NCBI GenBank assembly: GCA_021776315.1
Contig: JAJFGD010000262.1
Span: 1-32,019 of the forward strand
Direction: 5' to 3'
Length of the DNA stretch: 32,019 nucleotides
DNA from: Hyphococcus sp.
GTDB taxonomy: Bacteria > Pseudomonadota > Alphaproteobacteria > Caulobacterales > Parvularculaceae
The notes under the pieces were generated by a model that had not been told where the DNA came from, made no database searches, and worked only from the letters and a program-made list of their open reading frames with translations. The translations under genes were made by a program, and so were the position numbers. This document shows, in pieces, positions 7,479 to 16,329 of the stretch; position 1 is the first letter of the stretch; each line of letters begins with the position of its first letter.

Positions 7479-9212
7479 ATGTTGAAAACAACTATTATCA
7501 CCACCATCGCCAGCATCAGTTTTGCGGCGGTTGCCCACGCGGATAGTACCTCACAATTCCATGCAATTCTGGATGATCATTGGGCAGAAGCGTCCAAAGA
7601 ACGCGTATTTTTTAGAACTGACCCCGATACATTCCGGATGAATGGTAAATTACCAGAGTTTTCAGAAGAAGCACGATCGCGTCGCCAACAATTCAATCAA
7701 TCAATTATTTCAAGGTTAGAAGAAATCAATGGGAATGACCTGACCGGACAAGACAAGGTTAGCTTCAAGCTATTCGCCTATGAACGGGAGACTGAGCGCG
7801 AAAGCTATGAGCAACGCGACCACCTCTTCCCGATCACGAGCCTATTTGGCTATCACACCTATTTTGCAAATGCGCCATACAACATGGCATTTTCCAACGT
7901 TGAGGATTACGAGAGATACCTTGTCAGTCTGGCCGATTTTCCGAGATACAATGAGGAAAACATTGCCTTATTACGTGAGGGCATTGAGACGGGTTTCACC
8001 CATTATTGCCAATCGATGGAAGGGTATGACGAAACGATTAGTGATCTAATTGTAGATTCACCCGAAGACAGCAGTCTCTTTGCGCCATTTAAAGAGTTTC
8101 CCGCATCGGTTTCTTCGAAAGACCAGTCGAAATTTAAAAAACAAGGCAAAGCCCTTGTCAACAGCGCAATTCTTCCTGGCGATCGCAAGCTCCATACCTT
8201 TTTCGTGGAAGAGTATTTGCCCAATTGCAGAGCCGAAGTCGGGATTACCAGTCTTGAGGGTGGCGAAGAATATTATGACTATCTCATTCGTTATTTCACA
8301 ACCACGAACATGTCGCCCCAAGAAATTCATGCATTAGGCCTGAGTGAGCAAAAGCGCATTCGTGCTGAAATGGAAGCGATCATCAAGCAGGTTGAGTTTG
8401 ACGGATCGTTTCGCGAGTTTCTTTCCTTCCTTAGAAATGACCCACAGTTTTTTGCAGAAGATGGCCAAGACCTCTTAGAAAAAACCGCGTTCATTGCTAA
8501 AAAGATGGATGGCCAAATGCCCCGTTTTTTTGGTACACTTGCGCGTAACACTTACGAAATTCGCGGCACACAAGGCCGTGGCGCCTATTATGTCGCCGGA
8601 AGCGACGATGGACGCACGCCTGGCACCTATTTCATCAGCACAGGCGATTTGAAAGCGCAGCCATTATATAATTTGGAAGCGCTTAGCCTTCATGAAGCGG
8701 TACCTGGACACCATCATCAGGCTACGATCGCCCGCGAATTAGATGTCCCTGAGTTTCGAAAAACACTTTATCACTCTGCTTATGGTGAAGGCTGGGGCCT
8801 ATACTCAGAAAGTCTTGGCAAGGAAGCCGGGTTTTACGAAGATCCGTATAGTGATTTTGGTCGTTTAACCTACGAGATGTGGCGCGCTAATCGCCTTATT
8901 GTTGATACGGGCATGCATGCGTTGGGCTGGTCACGGCAACAAGCCATCGATTTCCTTATTGAGAATACGGCTTTGTCACGTGCAGAAGTGGTGTCGGAAA
9001 TTGATCGCTATATAACGTGGCCTGCGCAGGCGCTCTCGTATAAGATTGGCGAGCTGCGTATCAAAGCTCTGCGCGCCAAGGCCGAAAACGAACTCGGCAC
9101 CAAATTTGATCTACGAGCATTTCACGACATGATCGTCGGGAATGGATCTCTAGCTATTGCCGTTCTTGAAGACGTGGCTAATGAATGGATCGACGAACAG
9201 AAAAGTAATTAG
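7479..9212 (+). CDS. Secreted DUF885 family protein, putative zinc metallopeptidase
   Basis: This is a 577-residue exported protein of the DUF885 family. The ATG at 7479 gives a clear Sec signal peptide (about 1-22, ending VAHA) with GGGG about 6 bp upstream. A TTG four codons earlier is less likely. The domain carries HEAVPGHHHQ at 405-414, an HExxPGHH motif that marks DUF885 as a probable gluzincin-like metalloenzyme, and EGWGLYSE at 437-444, whose Glu could be the third ligand. Family members are annotated as peptidases without strong biochemical support. It begins 20 bp after xth and is followed 9 bp later by a helicase. These neighbours do not suggest its substrate. Confidence 0.85.
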   Translation: MLKTTIITTIASISFAAVAHADSTSQFHAILDDHWAEASKERVFFRTDPDTFRMNGKLPEFSEEARSRRQQFNQSIISRLEEINGNDLTGQDKVSFKLFAYERETERESYEQRDHLFPITSLFGYHTYFANAPYNMAFSNVEDYERYLVSLADFPRYNEENIALLREGIETGFTHYCQSMEGYDETISDLIVDSPEDSSLFAPFKEFPASVSSKDQSKFKKQGKALVNSAILPGDRKLHTFFVEEYLPNCRAEVGITSLEGGEEYYDYLIRYFTTTNMSPQEIHALGLSEQKRIRAEMEAIIKQVEFDGSFREFLSFLRNDPQFFAEDGQDLLEKTAFIAKKMDGQMPRFFGTLARNTYEIRGTQGRGAYYVAGSDDGRTPGTYFISTGDLKAQPLYNLEALSLHEAVPGHHHQATIARELDVPEFRKTLYHSAYGEGWGLYSESLGKEAGFYEDPYSDFGRLTYEMWRANRLIVDTGMHALGWSRQQAIDFLIENTALSRAEVVSEIDRYITWPAQALSYKIGELRIKALRAKAENELGTKFDLRAFHDMIVGNGSLAIAVLEDVANEWIDEQKSN

Positions 9213-9221
9213 GTCACATTC

Positions 9222-10307
9222 ATGAAATGGTCCCCCGAGCAAGACAACGCCCTCCTTGAGGTGGAGCGCTGGCGCAAAGCTGGCGACCAACAACTCTTCC
9301 GGTTGTTCGGTTATGCTGGTGCCGGCAAAACAACACTCGCTCGCCACATTGCCGAAAATGCTGGAGGCGACGTGTCATTCGCGGCGTTTACAGGAAAAGC
9401 GGCGCATGTGATGCGACAGAAAGGGTGCACGGATGCGTCTACGATCCATGCGCTAATCTATCGCCCATCAACCGCAGAGGAAGACGGTGAACCTGCCTTC
9501 ACTCTGCGCCACGATGCGCCTGCGTCAAAAGCCGACCTCATCATTATCGATGAGTGCTCCATGGTCGACGAGGATCTTGGCCGCGACCTTCTCTCGTTTG
9601 GAAAGCCCGTTTTGGTGCTCGGTGACCCTGCACAGTTGCCACCCGTCAAAGGAGGCGGGTTCTTTACGGAAGGCGCGCCAGATTTCATGCTAACAGAAAT
9701 CCACCGTCAAGCAGCAGACAATCCGATCATCCGACTTTCAATGGCCATCCGCGAAGGCGAGGCATTCGACGAACAGTCTGACCAATGCCTACTGCTTTCT
9801 AAACACGACATCTCCACTGAGCAGATTATGGAAGCGGATCAGATTCTTGTCGGCGCCAATCGCACACGCAAGCGGTACAATGATCGATTGCGCGAACTCC
9901 ATGGCCATGACGAACAAACGCCGGAAGCTGGCGAAAAGCTCGTGTGTCTTCGCAATAATAAAAAGAAAGGTCTATTGAATGGAGGCATCTGGACCGTCGA
10001 CCGCCGCATGTCCCCACGTGGTGGGCGCGTTCGGTTTTCTGTTCGGCCGGAAGAAGGCGGAAAGGCGGTCAACGTCTCCGTGCCAAGACCGTTCTTTTTA
10101 GAGGGGCCAGAATCTGTTCCATGGACCCAGCGTAAGGGTGCGGATGAATTCGACTATGGTTACGCACTGACGGTCCACAAATCTCAAGGCAGCCAATGGG
10201 ATAACGTCGTGCTATTTGACGAAAGCTATATGTTTCGCGAGCACGCTACTCGATGGCTCTATACTGGCGTTACCCGCGCGGCTGAACGGCTGATTCTCGT
10301 TCGATAA
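9222..10307 (+). CDS. Compact RecD/Dda-like superfamily 1B DNA helicase
   Basis: This is a 361-residue ATPase with all the core SF1B motifs in order. It has Walker A GYAGAGKTT (30-38), Ia FTGKAAHVM (56-64), Walker B IIIDECSM (107-114), motif III LGDPAQLPPV (133-142), motif IV TEIHRQ (158-163), UvrD_C_2 motif V ALTVHKSQGSQWDNV and motif VI YTGVTRAAERL. It lacks the long N-terminal region of RecD2 and so resembles phage T4 Dda in layout. The role is inferred to be 5'-3' unwinding in repair or replication. Two genes upstream is exonuclease III. It is 9 bp downstream of the DUF885 gene. No phage genes are nearby. Confidence 0.88.
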   Translation: MKWSPEQDNALLEVERWRKAGDQQLFRLFGYAGAGKTTLARHIAENAGGDVSFAAFTGKAAHVMRQKGCTDASTIHALIYRPSTAEEDGEPAFTLRHDAPASKADLIIIDECSMVDEDLGRDLLSFGKPVLVLGDPAQLPPVKGGGFFTEGAPDFMLTEIHRQAADNPIIRLSMAIREGEAFDEQSDQCLLLSKHDISTEQIMEADQILVGANRTRKRYNDRLRELHGHDEQTPEAGEKLVCLRNNKKKGLLNGGIWTVDRRMSPRGGRVRFSVRPEEGGKAVNVSVPRPFFLEGPESVPWTQRKGADEFDYGYALTVHKSQGSQWDNVVLFDESYMFREHATRWLYTGVTRAAERLILVR

Positions 10308-10347
10308 AAAGCGCATTGTGCTCGATTCGAACAGGTATATCCTCCGG

Positions 10348-10365
10348 CCTTCAATTTTTGGAAGG
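10348..10365 (+). promoter_or_regulatory. Short hairpin covering the ribosome binding site of the DUF805 gene
   Basis: CCTTC (10348-10352) can pair with GAAGG (10361-10365), with an 8-nt loop of mostly A and T. The GAAGG arm is part of the GGAAGGA Shine-Dalgarno sequence of the ATG at 10373. A 5-bp stem is weak, so any translational control is speculative. The Shine-Dalgarno itself clearly selects the 10373 start. Confidence 0.3.
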
Positions 10366-10372
10366 ACACGTC

Positions 10373-10732
10373 ATGGATTTCATGCAGGCCGTCAAAACAG
10401 TTTTAAACAACTACGCAAATTTCAACGACCGATCACGGCGTTCGGAATATTGGTGGTGGGCGTTGGCCGTTTTCATCCTCAATATCATCGTTTCGTTTGT
10501 CGGCGGTGCGATTGGCATGGCCGAACTACTTAGCGGTATTGTTAGCTTAGCCTTGATCGTTCCCAATATCGCTGTCGGCATGCGCCGCTTCCATGATATT
10601 GGTAAATCTGGCTGGTGGTTGTTGCTTGTATTTATTCCATTCCTAGGCTGGATTGCGCTGATCTATTTCTTTGTGCAACCGTCTCAAGGACCTAACCAAT
10701 ATGGCGAAGGACCGCTCCAAGCAGCGGCTTAA
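10373..10732 (+). CDS. DUF805 family membrane protein
   Basis: This 119-residue inner-membrane protein of the DUF805 (YhaH/YhaI-like) family has no known biochemical function. The family signature is clear: FNDRSRRSEYWWW (17-29) before the first helix, then GMRRFHDIGKSGWWLLL preceding the third, and a hydrophilic QPSQGPNQYG tail. About three to four hydrophobic segments are visible. The start at 10373 has GGAAGGA 7 bp upstream, so the longer open frame upstream is rejected. It is the last gene of the plus-strand run and is followed by a strong inverted repeat. Confidence 0.85.
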   Translation: MDFMQAVKTVLNNYANFNDRSRRSEYWWWALAVFILNIIVSFVGGAIGMAELLSGIVSLALIVPNIAVGMRRFHDIGKSGWWLLLVFIPFLGWIALIYFFVQPSQGPNQYGEGPLQAAA

Positions 10733-10748
10733 TTTACGGCATTAACGA

Positions 10749-10787
10749 ATGGCTCCAACGCAGAGATAGTTGCTGCGTTGGAGCCAT
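10749..10787. terminator. Probable bidirectional terminator between convergent genes
   Basis: ATGGCTCCAACGCA (10749-10762) and TGCGTTGGAGCCAT (10774-10787) form a perfect 14-bp inverted repeat with an 11-nt loop. It lies in the 68-bp gap between the DUF805 stop and the stop of the minus-strand DUF3137 gene. Neither side has a long T run, so termination efficiency is uncertain. The position between convergent stops argues for this function. Confidence 0.7.
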
Positions 10788-10800
10788 AGTATTATTGAAA

Positions 10801-11769
10801 TCACCGAAATGCTGCCGCAGATACCGCACCGGATAGCGGCGCATCAACTTGTTTCAACGCGACATCGATTAGGTCAAAGATCAAATCGAATTCCTTCATG
10901 ATCATTTCAACACGTTCTGGTTGTTCAAGTGATTTGAACATGCTGCCCATGTTTAACTTGTCACCGCTTTCCAGCACCACAAACAATTTCCCATTGGAAA
11001 AGGCCGCTCGGAACTTTGCCCCATCAAAAAGGCGCTCAAGTTCTTCAAACCGTTCCAATACGAGCGGGTCCAATAGCTCTCGCGCTTCGACCTGATCTGT
11101 TGACCACGCCTCAAATGCCTTCTCAAATTTTGATGATACGAGGCCTACATTTTGAAAATCTTTCCCGGGCTTCATGAGACGGTTCATCATACCGGCGTCC
11201 CGCCTGATAATCGTCTCCCCAAGAAACTCTTTTGGATAGTCGACGACCAACAATTGTCCGTGAAATACGGTTTTTTCGCGCCGGTTTTTCCCATGCGTTA
11301 CTTTTTTCAAATTTGCTTCACATAAAACAAACCTTGCGCCATGACGTTCGCCGATAACTTCGTCTTCCCATTCTTCGCGATTATAGCGAGGAAACAATTT
11401 CATCCGGTCAAGCTCCGAAGCGAACCCAGGGCGAGACAGTTCTTGTCGATAGTTGAAGCCCAAAAAACCACACACCAGCTCTAATAGTCCTGCAGCAATC
11501 TGGTCACGCGCTTTGTTTAGAAAAAAGCTTGAAAGACCCACACCAGCAATAGCTGTAAAAACGGCTAAATGAAGGTTTGCTTCCCCAAACGGACCAAGCA
11601 AACCAAAACCCAAGGCAATCGGTGTTGCCACCGCAACCGAAATGACGCTTTTTTTGACCGCGATTTGTCGTTTTGATTCATGGTTCCGCAAAAATGGGGC
11701 GATTTGCCTATCGTAAAACGCCGCTAGGTCGCGATATTCTTCACGCCGCGATGGGGGCTTGATCGTCAT
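10801..11769 (-). CDS. DUF3137 domain-containing membrane protein
   Basis: This 322-residue protein has a cytosolic N terminus rich in Arg and Tyr (1-40), two adjacent membrane helices (about 41-60 and 66-84), and a long soluble C-terminal domain with FYDRQIAPF near the start and ELVCGFLGFNYR after the helices. That layout is typical of DUF3137. The function is unknown. The ATG at 11769 is chosen because AAGGAG lies 6 bp upstream. The ATG at 11775 abuts that site and is too close. The ABC exporter ends 96 bp upstream on the same strand. Confidence 0.8.
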   Translation of the reverse strand: MTIKPPSRREEYRDLAAFYDRQIAPFLRNHESKRQIAVKKSVISVAVATPIALGFGLLGPFGEANLHLAVFTAIAGVGLSSFFLNKARDQIAAGLLELVCGFLGFNYRQELSRPGFASELDRMKLFPRYNREEWEDEVIGERHGARFVLCEANLKKVTHGKNRREKTVFHGQLLVVDYPKEFLGETIIRRDAGMMNRLMKPGKDFQNVGLVSSKFEKAFEAWSTDQVEARELLDPLVLERFEELERLFDGAKFRAAFSNGKLFVVLESGDKLNMGSMFKSLEQPERVEMIMKEFDLIFDLIDVALKQVDAPLSGAVSAAAFR

Positions 11770-11864
11770 CGCCATCTCCTTAGAAATTGGCATCAACGAT
11801 ACAAGCAAATTGTTAACTAACTGTCTTAGTAGCTACAATTCCAATTCCATATTTGGGTCTACAA

Positions 11865-13739
11865 TCACTCTGCAACACGCGTCGGGACTGATTGCTCTGT
11901 GCTGATATTGAATTCATCATCGCCGCCCGTTTGCCGTTGCCAAAGGGCGGCATAGGTGCCGTTGCTATTGATTAGGTCGCCGTGACGACCACGCTCGACA
12001 ATCCGACCATTGTCCAAAACGAGAATCAAATCAGCGCTGGCGATTGTGGACAACCGGTGCGCCACGGCAATGGTTGTTCGCCCTCGAGATGCTTCTTTCA
12101 AAGCAGATTGTACTTCTTCTTCTGTGCCGGAATCCAACGACGACGTCGCCTCATCGAGAATTAGAATTGGCGGATTTCGAAGTATAGCCCGCGCCACACC
12201 AACCCGCTGTTTTTCACCACCCGATAACTTCAATCCACGTTCCCCAACCCGCGTTTCTAAACCGTCAGGTAGCCCGGTAATGAAATCACCGAGTTGAGCT
12301 CTTTCTGCAGCTTTCAATATTTCTTCGTCACTGGTGTCCGGTGCAGCGTAGGCCAGATTAAATCGAAGCGTATCATTAAAAAGAACCACTTCTTGCGGCA
12401 CCAACCCTAAAGCGTTGCGCAAGGATTCTTGTGTGACCTTATCGACCCGCTGACCGTCAATGAGAATTTGCCCATCTGAAGGATCATAAAACCTAAACAG
12501 CAATTTCAAAATGGTCGACTTACCCGCACCGGAAGGTCCAACAACGCCAATAAATGCACCACCTGGTGCCGAGAAAGTCACATCTTCCAAGCCACTGGCT
12601 CTGCCTTCATGGGAAAACCCCACATGTTCAAATCGTATTTCTCCGGTTTTCGGCAAAAACGGTTTTGCGTCTGGAGCATCTAGAACCTCTGAACGCCGGT
12701 CCATAAACTCAAACAATTTCTCTATGTCTACTGAACCTTGTTTGATTTCTCGCCATGCCCAGCCGAGAATGTTCAATGGTCGATATATGTTTAGCAACAT
12801 AAGAATGATGGCCGTGGCATCGCCGGCCTGCATTGTACCATTTAGAGCCCCGTAACCGGCCATAATGGCGACGGCGAGCAGCCCACCTGTCATGATCAGT
12901 TCTTGTCCCGCATTCAATACGGAAAGGGACTGCATCACCGTTACATATTGGCGGTTATAGGAGCGCGTTGCGTCGTCATATCGTGTCGCTTCGCGATTCT
13001 CCGCGGCGAATGATTTCACGGTTTCAAAATTAGCCAGCGTGTCTAACGCGATCCCTCTTAGTTTCGTGTCAGCTTCATTGAGCGTCCTCCGCTGTGCATT
13101 TCGCCATTCAGTCACGACGATCGTAAAAAGTGCATAGACACCGACGGTGATGACGGCTGCGATCGAAAACTGGACGCCATAAAGCGCCGCCAACACAACT
13201 GAAGCAAAAACCAGTTCCACAAGCGTTGGGCCGATATTAAATGCTAGGAATCGCAATAAATATTCCATGGCTCCGGCACCACGTTCAATAATCCGATAGA
13301 GCGCTCCTGATCGCCGTGTCAGATGGAATTGAAGGTGGAGATGCTGGGCATGTCCAAAGGCCTCTACCGCCACAATGCGCTGCGCATCCTGTGTCACTGC
13401 AGTAAAAAACGCGTCTCTTATCGTTGGCAAGGCATTCGATAAAAACCGAGCCCCTGCAAACAGCGCAAAAAAGCCAACGAAGGAAATCCCAGCAGCAATC
13501 GCGGCGTCGCCCACAGAGAGATCATTGGCCGTCAATTGGTTAATACCATTGCCCATAAATACAGGCGCAATCACCGAAAGGCCTTTGGCGGCCAAGGTCA
13601 AAACCACAGCCATGACAATGCGGAAGCGCCATTTTTTCATCGCTGGCCGGAACAAGACAGCAAACATGCGGGCTATAGACCGGCCAAATGGCGCGGCCTC
13701 CCCTTTTGTTTCTAGGCTATCTGCAGTTTCTGGCGGCAT
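11865..13739 (-). CDS. Atm1/ABCB7-type ABC exporter (fused permease and ATPase)
   Basis: This is a half-transporter of 624 residues with six membrane helices (about 40-335) followed by an ATPase domain. It has Walker A GPSGAGKST (401-409), Q-loop VPQEVVLF, signature LSGGEKQRVGVARA (505-518), Walker B LILDEATSSLDS (526-537) and H-loop AHRLST. The signature region and RRSGALYRIIERG (142-154) resemble mitochondrial Atm1 and bacterial NaAtm1. These export glutathione-based compounds for cytosolic Fe-S assembly or heavy-metal detoxification. The N-terminal limit is uncertain: the ATG at 13739 has a poor ribosome site, and the frame stays open 63 bp further upstream without a standard start codon. 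Confidence 0.88.
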   Translation of the reverse strand: MPPETADSLETKGEAAPFGRSIARMFAVLFRPAMKKWRFRIVMAVVLTLAAKGLSVIAPVFMGNGINQLTANDLSVGDAAIAAGISFVGFFALFAGARFLSNALPTIRDAFFTAVTQDAQRIVAVEAFGHAQHLHLQFHLTRRSGALYRIIERGAGAMEYLLRFLAFNIGPTLVELVFASVVLAALYGVQFSIAAVITVGVYALFTIVVTEWRNAQRRTLNEADTKLRGIALDTLANFETVKSFAAENREATRYDDATRSYNRQYVTVMQSLSVLNAGQELIMTGGLLAVAIMAGYGALNGTMQAGDATAIILMLLNIYRPLNILGWAWREIKQGSVDIEKLFEFMDRRSEVLDAPDAKPFLPKTGEIRFEHVGFSHEGRASGLEDVTFSAPGGAFIGVVGPSGAGKSTILKLLFRFYDPSDGQILIDGQRVDKVTQESLRNALGLVPQEVVLFNDTLRFNLAYAAPDTSDEEILKAAERAQLGDFITGLPDGLETRVGERGLKLSGGEKQRVGVARAILRNPPILILDEATSSLDSGTEEEVQSALKEASRGRTTIAVAHRLSTIASADLILVLDNGRIVERGRHGDLINSNGTYAALWQRQTGGDDEFNISTEQSVPTRVAE

Positions 13740-13832
13740 AAGTGACCAAGATGGGGATGTCTGGCCGAAATTGCCACCAAAAAAACCATTAAGGATAATC
13801 AGATTTTAACGATATTCGGGTCCAATTTGGTC

Positions 13833-14267
13833 ATGGCAGATAATTCACAAAAATCGTTCAAGAACCCATCACGACTCAACGGCAAAGTTGATGCTGAACT
13901 CGCACGGGCCGAGGAATTTGTGGCCCAGCGACTATCCGCCATTACCAAGGCCAAGCCGGTCACCTGCCCGGAAGCCACAGCGGTTCTCCGGGAACACAAG
14001 CCGCGAGCACCGCGGACGACAGTTTACCGCCTTGCCTCCCTTTTCATCAATAAAATGGACAGCGAGCGTTGCATCGTCGTGAATCTCAGTGCCGATGGGG
14101 CTCGGATCACAATGGAAGATGTGATCGACCTGCCCGAAACTGTCGTTTTACGCTTTGATCAAAGTGGTATCAGGAAAAATGCCAGGGTCGTTTGGCGCCA
14201 AGATCGCGATGCGGGGCTATGCTTTATCAAGAATGGCGATAATGACGAAAGCGAAAACGAAGACTAA
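13833..14267 (+). CDS. PilZ domain-like protein
   Basis: This 144-residue cytosolic protein starts at the ATG at 13833. Residues 61-135 look like a PilZ beta-barrel: NLSADGARI (84-92) fits the [D/N]xSxxG motif of c-di-GMP-binding PilZ domains, and VVLRF and RVVWRQDRDAGLCF match the later strands. The N-terminal arginine motif is degenerate, since RTTVYR (61-66) is RxxxxR rather than RxxxR, so ligand binding is doubtful. Residues 1-57 are basic and probably helical, and the tail is Asp/Glu-rich. It diverges from the ABC exporter and converges on the amidohydrolase 20 bp away. Confidence 0.72.
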   Translation: MADNSQKSFKNPSRLNGKVDAELARAEEFVAQRLSAITKAKPVTCPEATAVLREHKPRAPRTTVYRLASLFINKMDSERCIVVNLSADGARITMEDVIDLPETVVLRFDQSGIRKNARVVWRQDRDAGLCFIKNGDNDESENED

Positions 14268-14273
14268 TCGTTT
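14255..14273. terminator. Weak hairpin spanning the PilZ stop codon
   Basis: AAACGA (14255-14260) pairs with TCGTTT (14268-14273) around a 7-nt loop that contains the TAA stop. A second outer pairing, GACGAAA (14244-14250) with TTTCGTC (14271-14277), is an alternative. Being symmetrical and between convergent stops, it could end transcription from either side, but no T tract follows. Confidence 0.3.
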
Positions 14274-14287
14274 CGTCTGACGGCCAA

Positions 14288-15319
14288 TCAGTTATTTTCG
14301 TGATGCCGAGCGATTGTTTCATCATCAAACCTTAGAAATCTCGCAGCGTTATTATAGAAAATATCGCGTTTTTGCGATTTCGTAAGATCTGCGGAATCCA
14401 CGGCCTCTATGGATGCTTCAATTATGCCGGGCCAAATCATTTGATCCGACCCAAACATAATACGATCCCCATGACCAACTTGGACAAGCCGTTTAACAAA
14501 CGCATGAAACTCGGCTTCAGGCATCGTAACGGGTAATACGCCAATTTCGACATATAGCTGGGGATACTGGCGAAGCATCGCAATTGTTTTGGCAATATGC
14601 GGATAGCCCGCATGCATCATGTAAACACGCAGTCTCGGATGCCTAACCAAAACTTCTTCAAGTAAAAATGGGTCACCCAGAGAAATTCGGGCACCTTCGA
14701 TCATATAGGCAGATCCGGGTGGCATCCCGCCAATATGAATACCCACTGGTATGTCATTCTCCTCAGCCATGGCCCAATAAGCAGCAAATCTTGGGTCATC
14801 TGGTCCGACGCCCGAATATTGGTTTGTGACCTCTGCTAAAACCTCAAAGCCACCGTCATCAAACCGCTCTTTGAGCATTTGTGGCGTAATATTACCTTCA
14901 CGATTTATGTTGAACTGATGCCCTGCAATTATGCGGTCTGGTGCTGCCGCTTTCCACACAGCCAATGTCTCCGGCAGGCCGCTGACAACACCAATAATAT
15001 TGTGGCGCTCCATAATAACGAGTGTTTCACGCAACAAAGCGTCGTCATCTTGCGATTGCGGAACCCATGCGTCGCAATCGGGATTCATATTGCGACCCAT
15101 CCATTCTTCGGGCCAACTTTTACCCATTGCCGGATCAAAGGCGTTGATTTGCTGAGAGGCTGGAGTGCAGAATTTTTTTCCAGGTGGCCCATAGGAGGCT
15201 ACAGGTTGCGCATGAAGATGAACATCAATGATCGGCAACGGTGTTTTCGCCTGAGCAGTATTTTGCAACAATCCAAAGCTTACCGCCGCAATTGCCAAAA
15301 AGCGTAGCGTTTTTCTCAT
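14288..15319 (-). CDS. Exported amidohydrolase-2 family metal-dependent hydrolase
   Basis: This 343-residue protein of the amidohydrolase superfamily (the ACMSD/gamma-resorcylate decarboxylase-like branch) is preceded by a signal peptide (about 1-24, ending TAQA). IDVHLHAQP (31-39) supplies the HxH metal ligands, GIHIGGMPP carries the next His, MMHAGYPH follows, and FGSDQMIWPG near the C terminus carries the conserved Asp. The substrate cannot be predicted. It is 36 bp downstream of mmsB on the same strand and may be the last gene of the valine degradation run. A periplasmic location makes a direct step in acyl-CoA metabolism unlikely. Confidence 0.82.
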   Translation of the reverse strand: MRKTLRFLAIAAVSFGLLQNTAQAKTPLPIIDVHLHAQPVASYGPPGKKFCTPASQQINAFDPAMGKSWPEEWMGRNMNPDCDAWVPQSQDDDALLRETLVIMERHNIIGVVSGLPETLAVWKAAAPDRIIAGHQFNINREGNITPQMLKERFDDGGFEVLAEVTNQYSGVGPDDPRFAAYWAMAEENDIPVGIHIGGMPPGSAYMIEGARISLGDPFLLEEVLVRHPRLRVYMMHAGYPHIAKTIAMLRQYPQLYVEIGVLPVTMPEAEFHAFVKRLVQVGHGDRIMFGSDQMIWPGIIEASIEAVDSADLTKSQKRDIFYNNAARFLRFDDETIARHHENN

Positions 15320-15355
15320 AATTGTCTCCCCTTACCGATGATCAAAAAGCTAAAA

Positions 15356-16246
15356 CTAAATTTTCCCGCTAATGAGTTTCATCACCCCAGAAAAATCGAG
15401 GTCGTCTTTTCCGGCAGCTTCCATCAATGCATATAGCGCCTCTGATTGCGCACCTAATGGCGTCGCTGCCTTTGCCTTATGCGCGGCTTCTTGTGCAAGA
15501 CGCATATCTTTCAACATCATTGCAGCGGCAAATCCCGGCTGATAGTCACGATTTGACGGGGCGGTCTCGACTGGTCCCGGTGCCGGGCAATAACTCGTCA
15601 TTGACCAAGATTGTCCTGACGCTGTCGACGAAATATCAAAAAAGGTCTGCGCATCAAGACCGAGTTTTTCCGCGAGATTGAATGCCTCACAGGTCGCAAT
15701 CATCGTAATACCGAGCAAAATATAATTGGCTATCTTTGCGACCTGGCCATTGCCCGCATCACCTGCATGAAAAATATTCTTACCCATGGCGTCTAGGATC
15801 GGCTGCGCGCGCTCAAATGATGTTGCTTCGCCACCTACCATAAATGTCAGTGTGCCAGCAGTTGCCGCCGCAACACCACCGGACACGGGTGCATCAACCA
15901 TGGCAAAGTTTTTGTCTTTGGCCGCGTTCGAAACAGCCCGGGCACTATCAACATCAATCGTCGATGAATCGATAAATAGTGCCCCATCTTTGGCATTCGC
16001 AATGACACCATATTCCTCTGTATAAACCGATCGAACATGCGCCCCGGCTGGCAGCATCGTCACAACGACATCCGCATCGCTGACCGCGTGGGCCACCGAA
16101 TCCCCGCGCGTGCATCCCGCTTCTTCCGCTCGGTCAATCGCGCCAATGGAAAGATCCGTTGCCGTTACATCATGACCCGCTTTTGCAAGATTTGCCGCCA
16201 TCGGTCCGCCCATATTGCCCAAACCGATAAATCCAATTTTTGTCAT
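15356..16246 (-). CDS. mmsB: 3-hydroxyisobutyrate dehydrogenase
   Basis: MmsB oxidises 3-hydroxyisobutyrate to methylmalonate semialdehyde with NAD+ in valine degradation. It has 296 residues: a Rossmann motif GFIGLGNMGGPMA (5-17), the beta-hydroxyacid dehydrogenase signature DAPVSGG (118-124) and the catalytic Lys171 in GNGQVAKIANY. The length is standard. The gene lies 83 bp after the 3-hydroxyisobutyryl-CoA hydrolase that makes its substrate. The semialdehyde dehydrogenase that takes its product is encoded about 6.5 kb upstream on the same strand. Confidence 0.94.
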   Translation of the reverse strand: MTKIGFIGLGNMGGPMAANLAKAGHDVTATDLSIGAIDRAEEAGCTRGDSVAHAVSDADVVVTMLPAGAHVRSVYTEEYGVIANAKDGALFIDSSTIDVDSARAVSNAAKDKNFAMVDAPVSGGVAAATAGTLTFMVGGEATSFERAQPILDAMGKNIFHAGDAGNGQVAKIANYILLGITMIATCEAFNLAEKLGLDAQTFFDISSTASGQSWSMTSYCPAPGPVETAPSNRDYQPGFAAAMMLKDMRLAQEAAHKAKAATPLGAQSEALYALMEAAGKDDLDFSGVMKLISGKI

Positions 16247-16329
16247 TTTAAACTTCCGCTCTTTTATTCGTTAAAATTCGCAATTCGGTACTGAATTAAT
16301 TGTTGGGCATTTCAACAGTGCCTCTACTC

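Noticed and set aside
9222-10307. Helicase as evidence of a phage remnant
   Set aside because: Dda-like layout alone is not enough; codon use and neighbours look chromosomal and no other phage gene is present.
10316-10372. Upstream extension of the DUF805 frame
   Set aside because: The GGAAGGA ribosome site and the family N terminus both point to the ATG at 10373.
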